Assembly (NCBI GenBank): GCA_009377395.1
Contig: WHUB01000031.1
Location: 1 to 43,920, forward strand
DNA: 43,920 nt
Source of the DNA: Actinophytocola sp.
GTDB taxonomy: Bacteria > Actinomycetota > Actinomycetes > Mycobacteriales > Pseudonocardiaceae
Direction of reading: 5' to 3'
Below the pieces are notes generated by a model that saw only the letters and a program-made list of their open reading frames with translations, was not told the origin of the DNA and did no database searches. Positions 35,197 to 42,770 of this stretch are shown one piece after another (the first letter of the stretch is position 1; every line of letters starts with the position of its first letter). Both the position numbers and the translations under genes were made by a program.

Positions 35197-36991
35197 CCGC
35201 GGGCTTGATCGGCGCCCAGGACGGGCCGGTCTCGGCGAGCGACGGGTCGAGCTTGCCGAAGATGGGCTTCGGCTTGGCCAGCGGACGGCCCACCTCGATC
35301 GGCACCGGCTCCCACCGCGCCTGCTCGGCCGAATACGTACCGGTCAGGATCGGGTAGCTGTTGCCGGGCGCGTCCAGGTCCTCGACGTCTTGCAGCTCCG
35401 GCTGCGCCGCCCACACGCCGGTGCCGCCCAGGGCCTCGTGTACCTGCTGCGCCGCGTGCGGCAGGAACGGCGTGAGCAGTGTGTTGGCGTCCGAGACCAC
35501 CTGCAGCGCGGTGTGCAGCACGGTGTCGCGGCGGGCCGGATCGTCCTTGAGCTGCCACGGCTGCTGCTCGGACAGGTACCGGTTAGCCGCGGTCACCACC
35601 CGCATCGCCTCGTTCGCCGCCTGCCGGAACCGCGACCGCCGCAGGTGCCCGCCGACGACGTCGAACGCCTGCGCGGACAGTGCCGTCAGGTCGGCGTCGG
35701 CCTGCTGCGGCGCCTCCGGCCTCGGCACCGCGCCGACGTTCTTGTGCGCCATCGAGATGGAGCGGTTGACCAGGTTGCCCCACTCGTTGGCCAGCTCGAA
35801 GTTGGTGCGGCGTACGAACTCGTCCCAGGTGAAGTCGACGTCCTGGTTCTCGGGACCGGCCGTGGAGATGAAGTAGCGCAGCGCGTCCGGCCCGAACTCC
35901 TCCAGGAACTCGTGCACGTAGATCACGGTGCCGCGCGAGGTGGAGAACTTCGAGCCGCTCATGGTCAGGAACTCGCTGGAGACGACCTCGGTCGGCAGGT
36001 TCAGCGTGCCGAACGCGCCCGCCGTGCCGCCCTTGTCGCCGGCGCCGTTCTGGCCGAGCAGCAGCGACGGCCAGACCAACGAGTGGAAGACGATGTTGTC
36101 CTTGCCCATGAAGTAGTAGCCGAGGGCGTCGGGCGACGTCCAGAACTCGCGCCAGGCGTCGTCATCGCCGCTGCGCCGCGCCCACTCGACGCTGGCCGAC
36201 AGGTACCCGATCACGGCGTCGAACCAGACGTAGAACCGCTTCATCGGCGCGTCGCGCCAGCCGTCGAGCGGGACCGGCACGCCCCAGTCCAGGTCGCGGG
36301 TGATCGCGCGGGGACGCAGGTCGTCGAGCAGGTTCTGGCTGAACTTGAGCACGTTCGGCCGCCACTCGGTGCGGGTCGACAGCCACTCGCCGAGCGACTC
36401 GGTGAACGCGGGCAGGTCGAGGAACAGGTGCTCGGTCTCGACGAACTCCGGCGTCTCGCCGTTGATGCGCGAGACGGGGTTGCGCAGGTCGGCCGGGTCG
36501 AGCTGGTTGCCGCAGTTGTCGCACTGGTCGCCGCGGGCGCCGTCGTAGCCGCAGATCGGGCAGGTGCCCTCGATGTAGCGGTCGGGCAGTGTGCGGCCGG
36601 TCGACGGGCTGATCGCGCCGAGCTGTGTCTTCGCGACGACGTAGCCGTTGCGCCACAGTGAGAGGAACAGCTCCTGCACGACGCGGTAGTGATTGCCGGT
36701 GGTGGTGCGGGTGAACAGGTCGTAGGACAGCCCGAGGCCGTGCAGGTCGCTCGCGATCTGCCGGTTGTACTTGTCGGCCAGCTCGCGGGCGGTCAGTCCT
36801 TCCTTGTCGGCCTGCACCTGGATCGGGGTGCCGTGCTCATCGGTGCCACTGACCATGAGCACCTTGTTCCCGGCCATTCGCTGGTAGCGCGCGAAGACGT
36901 CGGAGGGGATCCCGAACCCGGAGACATGGCCGATGTGGCGGGGGCCGTTGGCGTAGGGCCAGGCCACCGCGGTGAGAACAGGTGTGCTCAT
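35189..36991 (-). CDS. metG: Methionyl-tRNA synthetase
   Basis: Charges tRNA-Met. 600 aa from ATG 36991, starting [20 protein letters not shown]. Class I motifs: HIGH at about 19-22 and a KMSKS variant KFSTSRG. The knuckle [18 protein letters not shown] holds four cysteines for one zinc site. The C-terminal anticodon-binding helical domain is present; the extra tRNA-binding (EMAP-like) domain is absent, as in other actinobacterial enzymes. The ATG at 37030 is a less likely start. Divergent from pabB with a 95-bp gap. Confidence 0.97.
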   Translation of the reverse strand: MSTPVLTAVAWPYANGPRHIGHVSGFGIPSDVFARYQRMAGNKVLMVSGTDEHGTPIQVQADKEGLTARELADKYNRQIASDLHGLGLSYDLFTRTTTGNHYRVVQELFLSLWRNGYVVAKTQLGAISPSTGRTLPDRYIEGTCPICGYDGARGDQCDNCGNQLDPADLRNPVSRINGETPEFVETEHLFLDLPAFTESLGEWLSTRTEWRPNVLKFSQNLLDDLRPRAITRDLDWGVPVPLDGWRDAPMKRFYVWFDAVIGYLSASVEWARRSGDDDAWREFWTSPDALGYYFMGKDNIVFHSLVWPSLLLGQNGAGDKGGTAGAFGTLNLPTEVVSSEFLTMSGSKFSTSRGTVIYVHEFLEEFGPDALRYFISTAGPENQDVDFTWDEFVRRTNFELANEWGNLVNRSISMAHKNVGAVPRPEAPQQADADLTALSAQAFDVVGGHLRRSRFRQAANEAMRVVTAANRYLSEQQPWQLKDDPARRDTVLHTALQVVSDANTLLTPFLPHAAQQVHEALGGTGVWAAQPELQDVEDLDAPGNSYPILTGTYSAEQARWEPVPIEVGRPLAKPKPIFGKLDPSLAETGPSWAPIKPADE

Positions 36992-37086
36992 GCCTCGGTA
37001 GCCTACGGACCTCGCCCGCGTCATCGACACCGGCTTTGCCGTGACCCGTTCGCGCTACATCGCGCGAGACGGGGGAGGATGTCAGC

Positions 37087-38388
37087 ATGCGGTTGGTACG
37101 GACGGCGTTGCGCACCGGGGCGCGGCCCGAGCGGGTGTTGTCCCTGCTCGACGCGCGTGCCGGACGTCGTGGGCTGCCCGGACCGGCCGCGCTGACCGGC
37201 ACCTGGTTCGGGTCCCAGGCGGTGATCGCGCCGACGGTCCAGCCACGCCCGGTGACCGACGCCGACGAGGCGTTCGCGGTGCCCGCCCGGCAGCCGGACG
37301 TCGACGCCGCCGCCGACGGCGCCGTCGGCGGCGGCTGGTTCGGCTACCTCGGCTACGACCTCACCGACCCGTCCGGCCGCTCCGGGACCCTGCCCGCCGC
37401 CGCCTGGGGCTGGGCCGACCACGTGTTGCGGCTCGACGCGGACGGGCAGTGGTGGCTCGAGGCGCTGGTGCCCGGCCCGGACACCGACGCGCTCGCCGCC
37501 GAGTTCGACGCGCTGCTCGCGGGGGCGGACGACGACCCCGCCGGGCGCGGCTGGACGGCGACCGCGCTGCGCAGGCCGGACGGCAGCGCCCACACCAAGG
37601 CCGTCGCGGCGTGCATGGACGCCATCGCGGCCGGTGAGCTGTTCCAGGCCAACATCTGCGCTCGCTTCCACGGCGCGTTCGACGGCTCGGCGTGCGAGCT
37701 GTTCACCGCCGGGGTGTGGCGGCTGCGGCCACGCCGGGCGGCGTACCTGGCGGGGTCGTGGGGTGCGGTGGTGTCGCTGTCGCCGGAGCTGTTCCTGGCC
37801 CGCAGCGGACGCCGGGTGCGCTCGACGCCGATCAAGGGCACGCTGCCCCGGCGCTCGGCGGCCGACGACGCGAACGCCGAGCTGCTGCGCCGGTCGGCCA
37901 AGGACGTCGCCGAGAACGTCATGATCACCGACCTCGTCCGCAACGACCTCGGCCGGGTCAGCGCCGTCGGCAGCGTCACCGTGCCGGAACTGCTGAACGT
38001 CACCGAAGCCCCGGGGGTGTGGCATCTCGAGTCGACCGTCGCGGCGGAGCTGGCGCCGGGCGTGACCGACGCCGGGCTGCTGCGCGCGGCGTTCCCGCCC
38101 GGCTCGGTCACCGGCGCGCCGAAGCTGCGCGCGCTCGACCTCATCGCGGAGCTGGAGCCGGAGGCGCGCGGGGTGTACTGCGGAGCGGTGGGTCTCGCCT
38201 CGCCGGTCGCGGGGATGGAGCTCAACGTCGCCATCCGCACCTTGGAGGTCTCGGGCGGCAGGGTCGCGCTCGGCGTCGGCGGCGGCATCACCGCGCTGTC
38301 CGACCCGGAGGCCGAGTGGCAGGAGTGCCTGCACAAGGCCGCCCCGCTTGAGGCGCTATTGCGGCATTTCGCGGAATTGCCGGAATAA
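37087..38388 (+). CDS. pabB: Aminodeoxychorismate synthase component I (PabB)
   Basis: Chorismate-utilising enzyme for p-aminobenzoate and hence folate synthesis. 433 aa: a beta-rich N-terminal half with GGGWFGYLGYDL, then the chorismate-binding domain. That domain has AIAAGELFQANICARF, SPELFLARSGRRVRSTPIKGT (the PIKGT signature typical of PabB rather than TrpE), NVMITDLVRNDLGRV and PGSVTGAPKLRA. No glutaminase partner is adjacent. Position and length match mycobacterial Rv1005c. A GGGGGAGG precedes the ATG. Confidence 0.92.
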   Translation: MRLVRTALRTGARPERVLSLLDARAGRRGLPGPAALTGTWFGSQAVIAPTVQPRPVTDADEAFAVPARQPDVDAAADGAVGGGWFGYLGYDLTDPSGRSGTLPAAAWGWADHVLRLDADGQWWLEALVPGPDTDALAAEFDALLAGADDDPAGRGWTATALRRPDGSAHTKAVAACMDAIAAGELFQANICARFHGAFDGSACELFTAGVWRLRPRRAAYLAGSWGAVVSLSPELFLARSGRRVRSTPIKGTLPRRSAADDANAELLRRSAKDVAENVMITDLVRNDLGRVSAVGSVTVPELLNVTEAPGVWHLESTVAAELAPGVTDAGLLRAAFPPGSVTGAPKLRALDLIAELEPEARGVYCGAVGLASPVAGMELNVAIRTLEVSGGRVALGVGGGITALSDPEAEWQECLHKAAPLEALLRHFAELPE

Positions 38389-38420
38389 TGCGGAAAATTA
38401 CGTCACAGTAGAAACGAATA

Positions 38421-38446
38421 ACGGTCGGTGAGGAATTCGAGACCGT
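38421..38446 (+). promoter_or_regulatory. Inverted repeat in the MFS promoter region
   Basis: ACGGTC (38421-38426) and GACCGT (38441-38446) form a perfect inverted repeat with a 14-bp spacer, just upstream of a possible -10 (TAGTGT, 38461-38466). A repressor bound here would block the MFS gene. No regulator is encoded next to it. Confidence 0.35.
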
Positions 38447-38497
38447 ACCGCCACGTTGCCTAGTGTCGGACGGCCGAACGGGTGAGGGGACACGTGA

Positions 38498-39757
38498 ATG
38501 GCAGCGGCAACGGCGACGGTCAAGCACACCCTGCCCCGCGAGGTGTGGGTACTCGTCGTGGCCAACGTGCTGATCGCGGCCGGGTTCGGCCTGGTGGCCC
38601 CCGCCATCCCGATCTTCGCGTCAAGCTTCGACGTCAGCGTCACCGCGGCGTCGTTCGTCATCAGCGCGTTCGCCGCGGCCCGGCTACTGTTCGCCCCCGC
38701 CGCAGGAAAGTTGATCAGCAGGCTCGGCGAGCGCCGGGTGTATCTGAGCGGGCTGCTCATCGTGGCGCTGTCGACCGGCGCCTGCGCGTTCGCCGGTGGC
38801 TACGTCCAGCTGCTGGTGTTCCGCTCCGCCGGTGGCATCGGCTCGACGATGTTCACCGTCTCGGCCATCGCACTGATGATCCACCTGACCCCGCCGCCGC
38901 TGCGCGGCAGGGCGTCGGGGCTTTTCGGCACCGGTTTCCTCGTCGGCAACGTCATCGGGCCGCTCGCCGGTGGCGGCCTGATCGAGATCAACATCCGGGC
39001 GCCGTTCCTCGTCTACGCGCTCGCCCTGCTCATCACGACGCTGTTCGTGTGGCTGATGCTGCGCAACTCGACCCTGATCAGCGCCGCCGACACCGACGAC
39101 ACCCCGGCGCTGACGCTGCCGGCCGCGCTCAAGGACCACGTCTACCGGTCGGCGCTGCTGGCCAACTTCTCCTTCGGCTGGATGGTCTTCGGGGTGCGGG
39201 TCGCGCTGGTGCCGCTGTTCCTGGTGCAGGTGCTGGAGCAGCGGGAGGGTCTCGTCGGCATCGCGTTCGGGGTGTTCGCCGCCGCCAACGTCGTCATGCT
39301 GCTGCTGGCGGGCAAGCTCGCCGACACCATCGGTCGCAAGCCGTTCGTGCTCGGCGGGCTGACGATCACCGCGCTCGGCACCATCTGGCTCGGCCTGACC
39401 ACCTCGGTGGTCGAGTTCATGGTGGCCACGGTCGTCACCGGCATCGGCGCGGGACTGCTCACGCCGCCGATGCAGGCGACGGTGGCCGACGTGGTCGGCT
39501 CGCGCGGGCGCGGCGGGCCGGTGCTCGCGACGTTCCAGATGGCCGCCGACGTGGGCGCGATCCTCGGCCCGCTCGCGGCCGGTGCGCTGGCCCAGAACGT
39601 CTCGTTCGGCCTCGCGTTCGGCATCACCGGCGCGCTGGCCATCATCGCGGCGCTGGTGTGGGTGCCCGCGCGGGAAACGCTGCCGACGGCAGAGGAAGAG
39701 CCGCACCACCCCACGCCGGAACAGTCCTGGGAGCTGGACGCGGGACGGAATCCTTAG
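38498..39757 (+). CDS. Major facilitator superfamily efflux transporter
   Basis: A 419-aa membrane protein with twelve predicted hydrophobic segments. The first is VWVLVVANVLIAAGFGLVAP, and a cytoplasmic loop GKLISRLGERRVYLSG follows TM2 (the MFS motif A region), repeated in the second half as GKLADTIGRKPFVLGG. Motif C-like GTGFLVGNVIGPLAGG in TM5 suggests a proton-driven exporter (DHA1-like). The substrate cannot be predicted. GAGGGGA precedes the ATG. Its stop overlaps the stop of a small convergent gene. Confidence 0.9.
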   Translation: MAAATATVKHTLPREVWVLVVANVLIAAGFGLVAPAIPIFASSFDVSVTAASFVISAFAAARLLFAPAAGKLISRLGERRVYLSGLLIVALSTGACAFAGGYVQLLVFRSAGGIGSTMFTVSAIALMIHLTPPPLRGRASGLFGTGFLVGNVIGPLAGGGLIEINIRAPFLVYALALLITTLFVWLMLRNSTLISAADTDDTPALTLPAALKDHVYRSALLANFSFGWMVFGVRVALVPLFLVQVLEQREGLVGIAFGVFAAANVVMLLLAGKLADTIGRKPFVLGGLTITALGTIWLGLTTSVVEFMVATVVTGIGAGLLTPPMQATVADVVGSRGRGGPVLATFQMAADVGAILGPLAAGALAQNVSFGLAFGITGALAIIAALVWVPARETLPTAEEEPHHPTPEQSWELDAGRNP

Positions 39758-39945
39758 GACGTCTGCTTGACGTCGACGTCAGTTGGCCCGAAGTCCCGAG
39801 CGATCGCATCGTTGAGCTGCGGCGAGTCCAAATCGTCGGCGAGGGTTAGCTCGCCCTTCAGGGATCCGCGACCGCTGCGACGCGCCCGCCGCGAAGACTG
39901 CGTCCTGGCATCGTGTACGTCGTACTGACTCACCGTGTCATCCAC
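39754..39945 (-). CDS. Small hypothetical protein downstream of rsmI
   Basis: A 63-aa ORF I do not recognise. It starts at GTG 39945 with a perfect AGGAGG (39952-39957) six bases upstream, which supports real translation. The product has a basic centre (SSRRARRSGRGSLKG) and an acidic, hydrophilic C-terminal half (LADDLDSPQLNDAIARDFGP), with no membrane segment or Cys. It follows rsmI by 21 bp on the same strand and overlaps the end of the convergent MFS gene by four bases. Confidence 0.6.
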   Translation of the reverse strand: MDDTVSQYDVHDARTQSSRRARRSGRGSLKGELTLADDLDSPQLNDAIARDFGPTDVDVKQTS

Positions 39946-39966
39946 CGCTGGCCTCCTGGACCAATC

Positions 39967-40815
39967 CTAGGACCGTTCGCGGGCCGCCAGCACCGCGTCG
40001 TAGAGCTCCTTCTTGGACACGCCGTGCTCGGCGGCGACCTCGCCCGCCGCCGCCTTCAGCCGCTCCCCCGCGTCGACCCGCGCCCGCACCGCCGCCACCA
40101 GATCCTCGGCGCGCGGCCGGGTCACGGTCGCCCCGGCGACGACGACGGTGATCTCGCCGCGCAGCCCCTCGGCGGCGCGCTCGGCCAGCTCGGCGAGGGT
40201 GCCGCGCAGCACCTCCTCGTACGGCTTGGTCAGCTCCCGGCAGACGGCGGCGCGGCGGTCGCCGCCGAGCACCCGCGCGGCGTCGGCGAGCGTGGCGGCG
40301 ATCCGGTGCGGTGACTCGAAGAACACCGCCGTGCGTGGCTCGTCGGCGAGCGCGGCGAGGAACCGCTGCCGTTCTCCCTGCTTGCGGGGCGCGAAGCCGT
40401 CGAAGCAGAACCGGTCGGAGGCGAGCCCGGAGAGCGCGAGCGCCGTGGTCACCGCCGAAGGGCCCGGCAGGCAGGTGACCGGCAGGCAGGCGTCCGCGCA
40501 GGCCGTGACCAGCGAGAACCCGGGGTCGGACACGCTGGGCATCCCGGCGTCGGTGACCAGCAGCACCGTCTTACCGTCCCGTACCGCCTCGACGAGCGCG
40601 GGAACGCGTGCGGCCTCGACGGCGTCGTAGAAGCTGACCAGGCGCCCAGCGAGCGTGACGCCGAGCGCGGCGGCGAGCGCCCGCGTCCTGCGCGTGTCCT
40701 CCGCCGCGACGATGTCGGCGCTGCCCAGCGCGTCGACGAGCCGTGGCGAGGCGTCGCGGGAGTCGCCGAGCGGGGTCGCGGCGAGCACCAGCCCGCCACC
40801 GGCGTCTGTCGGCAT
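39967..40815 (-). CDS. rsmI: 16S rRNA (cytidine1402-2'-O)-methyltransferase
   Basis: Methylates the 2'-OH of C1402 in the 30S decoding centre. Tetrapyrrole-methylase fold: LVLAATPLGDSRDASPRLVDAL at the N-terminus, AAEDTRRTRAL, the SAM-binding LLVTDAGMPSVSDPG, CLPGPSAVTTALALSG and FFESPHRIAATL. A C-terminal helix-turn-helix-like segment (GVSKKELYDAVLAARE) is the usual family tail. I chose ATG 40815 (282 aa); ATG 40848 would add eleven residues. A MITE separates its promoter region from the divergent pmt gene. Confidence 0.94.
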   Translation of the reverse strand: MPTDAGGGLVLAATPLGDSRDASPRLVDALGSADIVAAEDTRRTRALAAALGVTLAGRLVSFYDAVEAARVPALVEAVRDGKTVLLVTDAGMPSVSDPGFSLVTACADACLPVTCLPGPSAVTTALALSGLASDRFCFDGFAPRKQGERQRFLAALADEPRTAVFFESPHRIAATLADAARVLGGDRRAAVCRELTKPYEEVLRGTLAELAERAAEGLRGEITVVVAGATVTRPRAEDLVAAVRARVDAGERLKAAAGEVAAEHGVSKKELYDAVLAARERS

Positions 40816-40872
40816 CTGCACTCGGTCAGCTTCCCACGGCACCCGCATGCCGATCGCACGCGATCCGGCCTA

Positions 40873-41033
40873 AGGCCGTGTCTGATGGATCCATGGTCGC
40901 GGTATCGGCGCCCAGATCGTCCGCGGCCGCGTTGTCGTCGCCGACCATAGCTCCGCTATGGCCCTCCTCCTCCGCCTTGCCCCGAACAACCTGGATCACC
41001 GATCCCAGCGACCGAGATCCATCAGACACGGCC
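40873..41033. mobile_element. 161-bp palindromic MITE with 18-bp terminal inverted repeats
   Basis: Perfect terminal inverted repeats GGCCGTGTCTGATGGATC (40874-40891) and its complement (41016-41033), flanked on both sides by TA (40871-40872 and 41034-41035), a likely target duplication. The exact centre holds a 7-bp palindrome CCATAGC-TCC-GCTATGG (40945-40961). The two arms remain alignable over most of their 75 bp, so the element could fold back along its length. The ends resemble IS5-family termini. There is no transposase; it would need one in trans. It ends 14 bp before the pmt start. Confidence 0.75.
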
Positions 41034-41047
41034 TAGCATTGGTGCTC

Positions 41048-42670
41048 GTGACCACGGTGCTGCCCGACAACGCGCTGACCGTGACGCGTAAGCTCCCCGC
41101 CCGCCCGCCGGCACCTCCCTCCGACACCGAACTGAGCCTGATCGGCAGGCCGATGCCCACCGATCGGCTACGCGCCTGGGGCATCACCCTGCTCATCACG
41201 GCCGTCGGCGCCGTCCTCCGGCTGTGGAACCTCGGCTTTCCCACCGACAAGGGCACCCCCGTCTTCGACGAGAAGCACTACGTCCCTCAGGCGTGGCAGA
41301 TCCTGCGCAACGGCGGTCACGAGGACAACTACGGCTACGAGCTGGTCGTGCACCCGCCGGTGGCCAAGCAGCTGATCGCGATCGGCGAGTGGCTGTTCGG
41401 CTACAACGGCTGGGGCTGGCGGTTCAGCGCGGCGATCGCGGGCATCGTGATCATCCTCCTGACCATCAGGATCGCCCGCAGGCTCACCCGCTCCACCCTG
41501 CTCGGCGCGATCGCGGGCGTGCTCGTCATCGCCGACGGCGTGCTGCATCTGCAGTCCCGCATGGGGATGCTCGACATCTTCCTCGCGGTGTTCATGCTCG
41601 CCGCGTTCGGTTGCATTCTGCGCGACCGCGACCAGGTGCGCGAACGGCTCGCGGAGGCGGTGCGCAACGACTGGATCTCGACGTCGCCGTACGGGCCGAA
41701 GCTCGGCGTGCGCTGGTGGCGGTTCGGCGCGGGCGTGATGCTCGGCATCTCCTGCGGCGTGAAGTGGAACGGCATCTACTACATCGCGGCGTTCGTGCTG
41801 CTGGTGCTGGCGCTCGACTGGAGCGCGCGTCGCGCGGCGGGCATCATGCGGCCGATGCGCGCGGTGCTGCTGCGAGACGCGCTGCCCGCGGTGCTCTCGC
41901 TCGCCGTGCTGGCTGTGCTGATCTACTTCGGCAGCTGGTGGACCTGGTTCGCCAGCGAGACGGCGACCGATCGTCACTACCTCCAGATCACCGATCCGGC
42001 GGGCGGCTTCTGGGGTTTTTTGCCCTCCTGGCTGGCCGACAAGATCCCGGACAGCTTCACGGCCATGCTGCCGAACGCGATCGGGGCGCTCGGGTACTAC
42101 CACAAGGACGTCTTCGACTTCCACGCCAACCTCGCCACCCCGGCGGGCGATCCGCACCCGTGGGAGTCCAAGCCGTGGACCTGGCCGATGGGGCTGCGGC
42201 CGATGCTGTACTACTACGGCTCCGGCTCGGACGCGACGGGCTGCGGCGAGGCCGAGTGCGTGGGCGCGACCATGCTGATCGGCACCCCGGCGATGTGGTG
42301 GCTCGCGATCCCGATGCTCACCTGGGCGCTGTGGCGCGCGCTGTTCCGCTCGGACTGGCGCTACGGCATGGTGCTCGTCGGCTACTTCGCCGGACTGCTG
42401 CCGTGGTTCACGAACCTCGACCGGCAGATGTACTTCTTCTACGCGACGTCGATGGCGCCGTTCCTGATACTCGGGCTGACGCTGGTGCTCGGGCAGCTGC
42501 TCGGCTCCGCCCGCGAGGGGTACGAGCGCCGGGGGACGGGACTGCTCGTCGTGTCGCTCTATGTCGGGCTGGTGGTGGCGAACTTCGTCTGGCTGTGGCC
42601 GGTGCTGAACGGCGACTCGATCACGCCGGCGCGCTGGGAGGCCGAGCTGTGGCTGCCGTCGTGGCGGTGA
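41048..42670 (+). CDS. pmt: Protein O-mannosyltransferase (GT39)
   Basis: Transfers mannose from polyprenyl-phosphomannose to Ser/Thr of exported proteins during Sec translocation. About 540 aa with many membrane segments. The first extracytoplasmic loop holds the catalytic FDEKHYVPQAW, followed by HPPVAKQLIAIGEWLFG and LQSRMGMLDIFL, all PMT family signatures. The C-terminal four-helix membrane domain ends at LWLWPVLNGD. The start is probably GTG 41048 (or 41042). The frame reads further upstream into the MITE, but that extension is not homologous. No Shine-Dalgarno is evident, so a leaderless start is possible. Matches mycobacterial Rv1002c. Confidence 0.93.
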   Translation: MTTVLPDNALTVTRKLPARPPAPPSDTELSLIGRPMPTDRLRAWGITLLITAVGAVLRLWNLGFPTDKGTPVFDEKHYVPQAWQILRNGGHEDNYGYELVVHPPVAKQLIAIGEWLFGYNGWGWRFSAAIAGIVIILLTIRIARRLTRSTLLGAIAGVLVIADGVLHLQSRMGMLDIFLAVFMLAAFGCILRDRDQVRERLAEAVRNDWISTSPYGPKLGVRWWRFGAGVMLGISCGVKWNGIYYIAAFVLLVLALDWSARRAAGIMRPMRAVLLRDALPAVLSLAVLAVLIYFGSWWTWFASETATDRHYLQITDPAGGFWGFLPSWLADKIPDSFTAMLPNAIGALGYYHKDVFDFHANLATPAGDPHPWESKPWTWPMGLRPMLYYYGSGSDATGCGEAECVGATMLIGTPAMWWLAIPMLTWALWRALFRSDWRYGMVLVGYFAGLLPWFTNLDRQMYFFYATSMAPFLILGLTLVLGQLLGSAREGYERRGTGLLVVSLYVGLVVANFVWLWPVLNGDSITPARWEAELWLPSWR

Positions 42671-42694
42671 TCCCGGCGCAGGGATAGGCTGCCT

Positions 42695-42711
42695 CGCACC
42701 GTCGGGGTGCG
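42695..42711 (+). terminator. Hairpin after pmt
   Basis: CGCACC-GTCGG-GGTGCG forms a 6-bp GC-rich stem 24 bp after the pmt stop. There is no T-run. It lies between pmt and the potassium transporter gene on the same strand. Confidence 0.45.
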
Positions 42712-42752
42712 GTGGCCTGCCCACCGCTGTTGTAGGTGAAGGAGACGTTCGG

Positions 42753-42770
42753 GTGCGCAGGGCGCCATGA
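42753..42770 (+). CDS. Five-codon uORF overlapping the trkH start
   Basis: GTG CGC AGG GCG CCA TGA, preceded by AAGGAG (42739-42744) eight bases upstream. Its TGA overlaps the ATG of the transporter gene (ATGA). The transporter ATG itself has no well-placed Shine-Dalgarno, so ribosomes probably load at the uORF and restart. It may be a coupling device, or a sign of a frameshift near the true start. Confidence 0.4.
   Translation: MRRAP

Noticed and set aside
40826-41029. Minus-strand ORF of 67 codons inside the MITE
   Set aside because: It lies within the palindromic element and has no ribosome binding site; the codon pattern is explained by the fold-back structure. It may be a relic of an IS end.
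42671-42766. c-di-AMP riboswitch before the potassium transporter
   Set aside because: The gap is only 96 bp and already holds a terminator-like hairpin; no conserved ydaO segments are seen.
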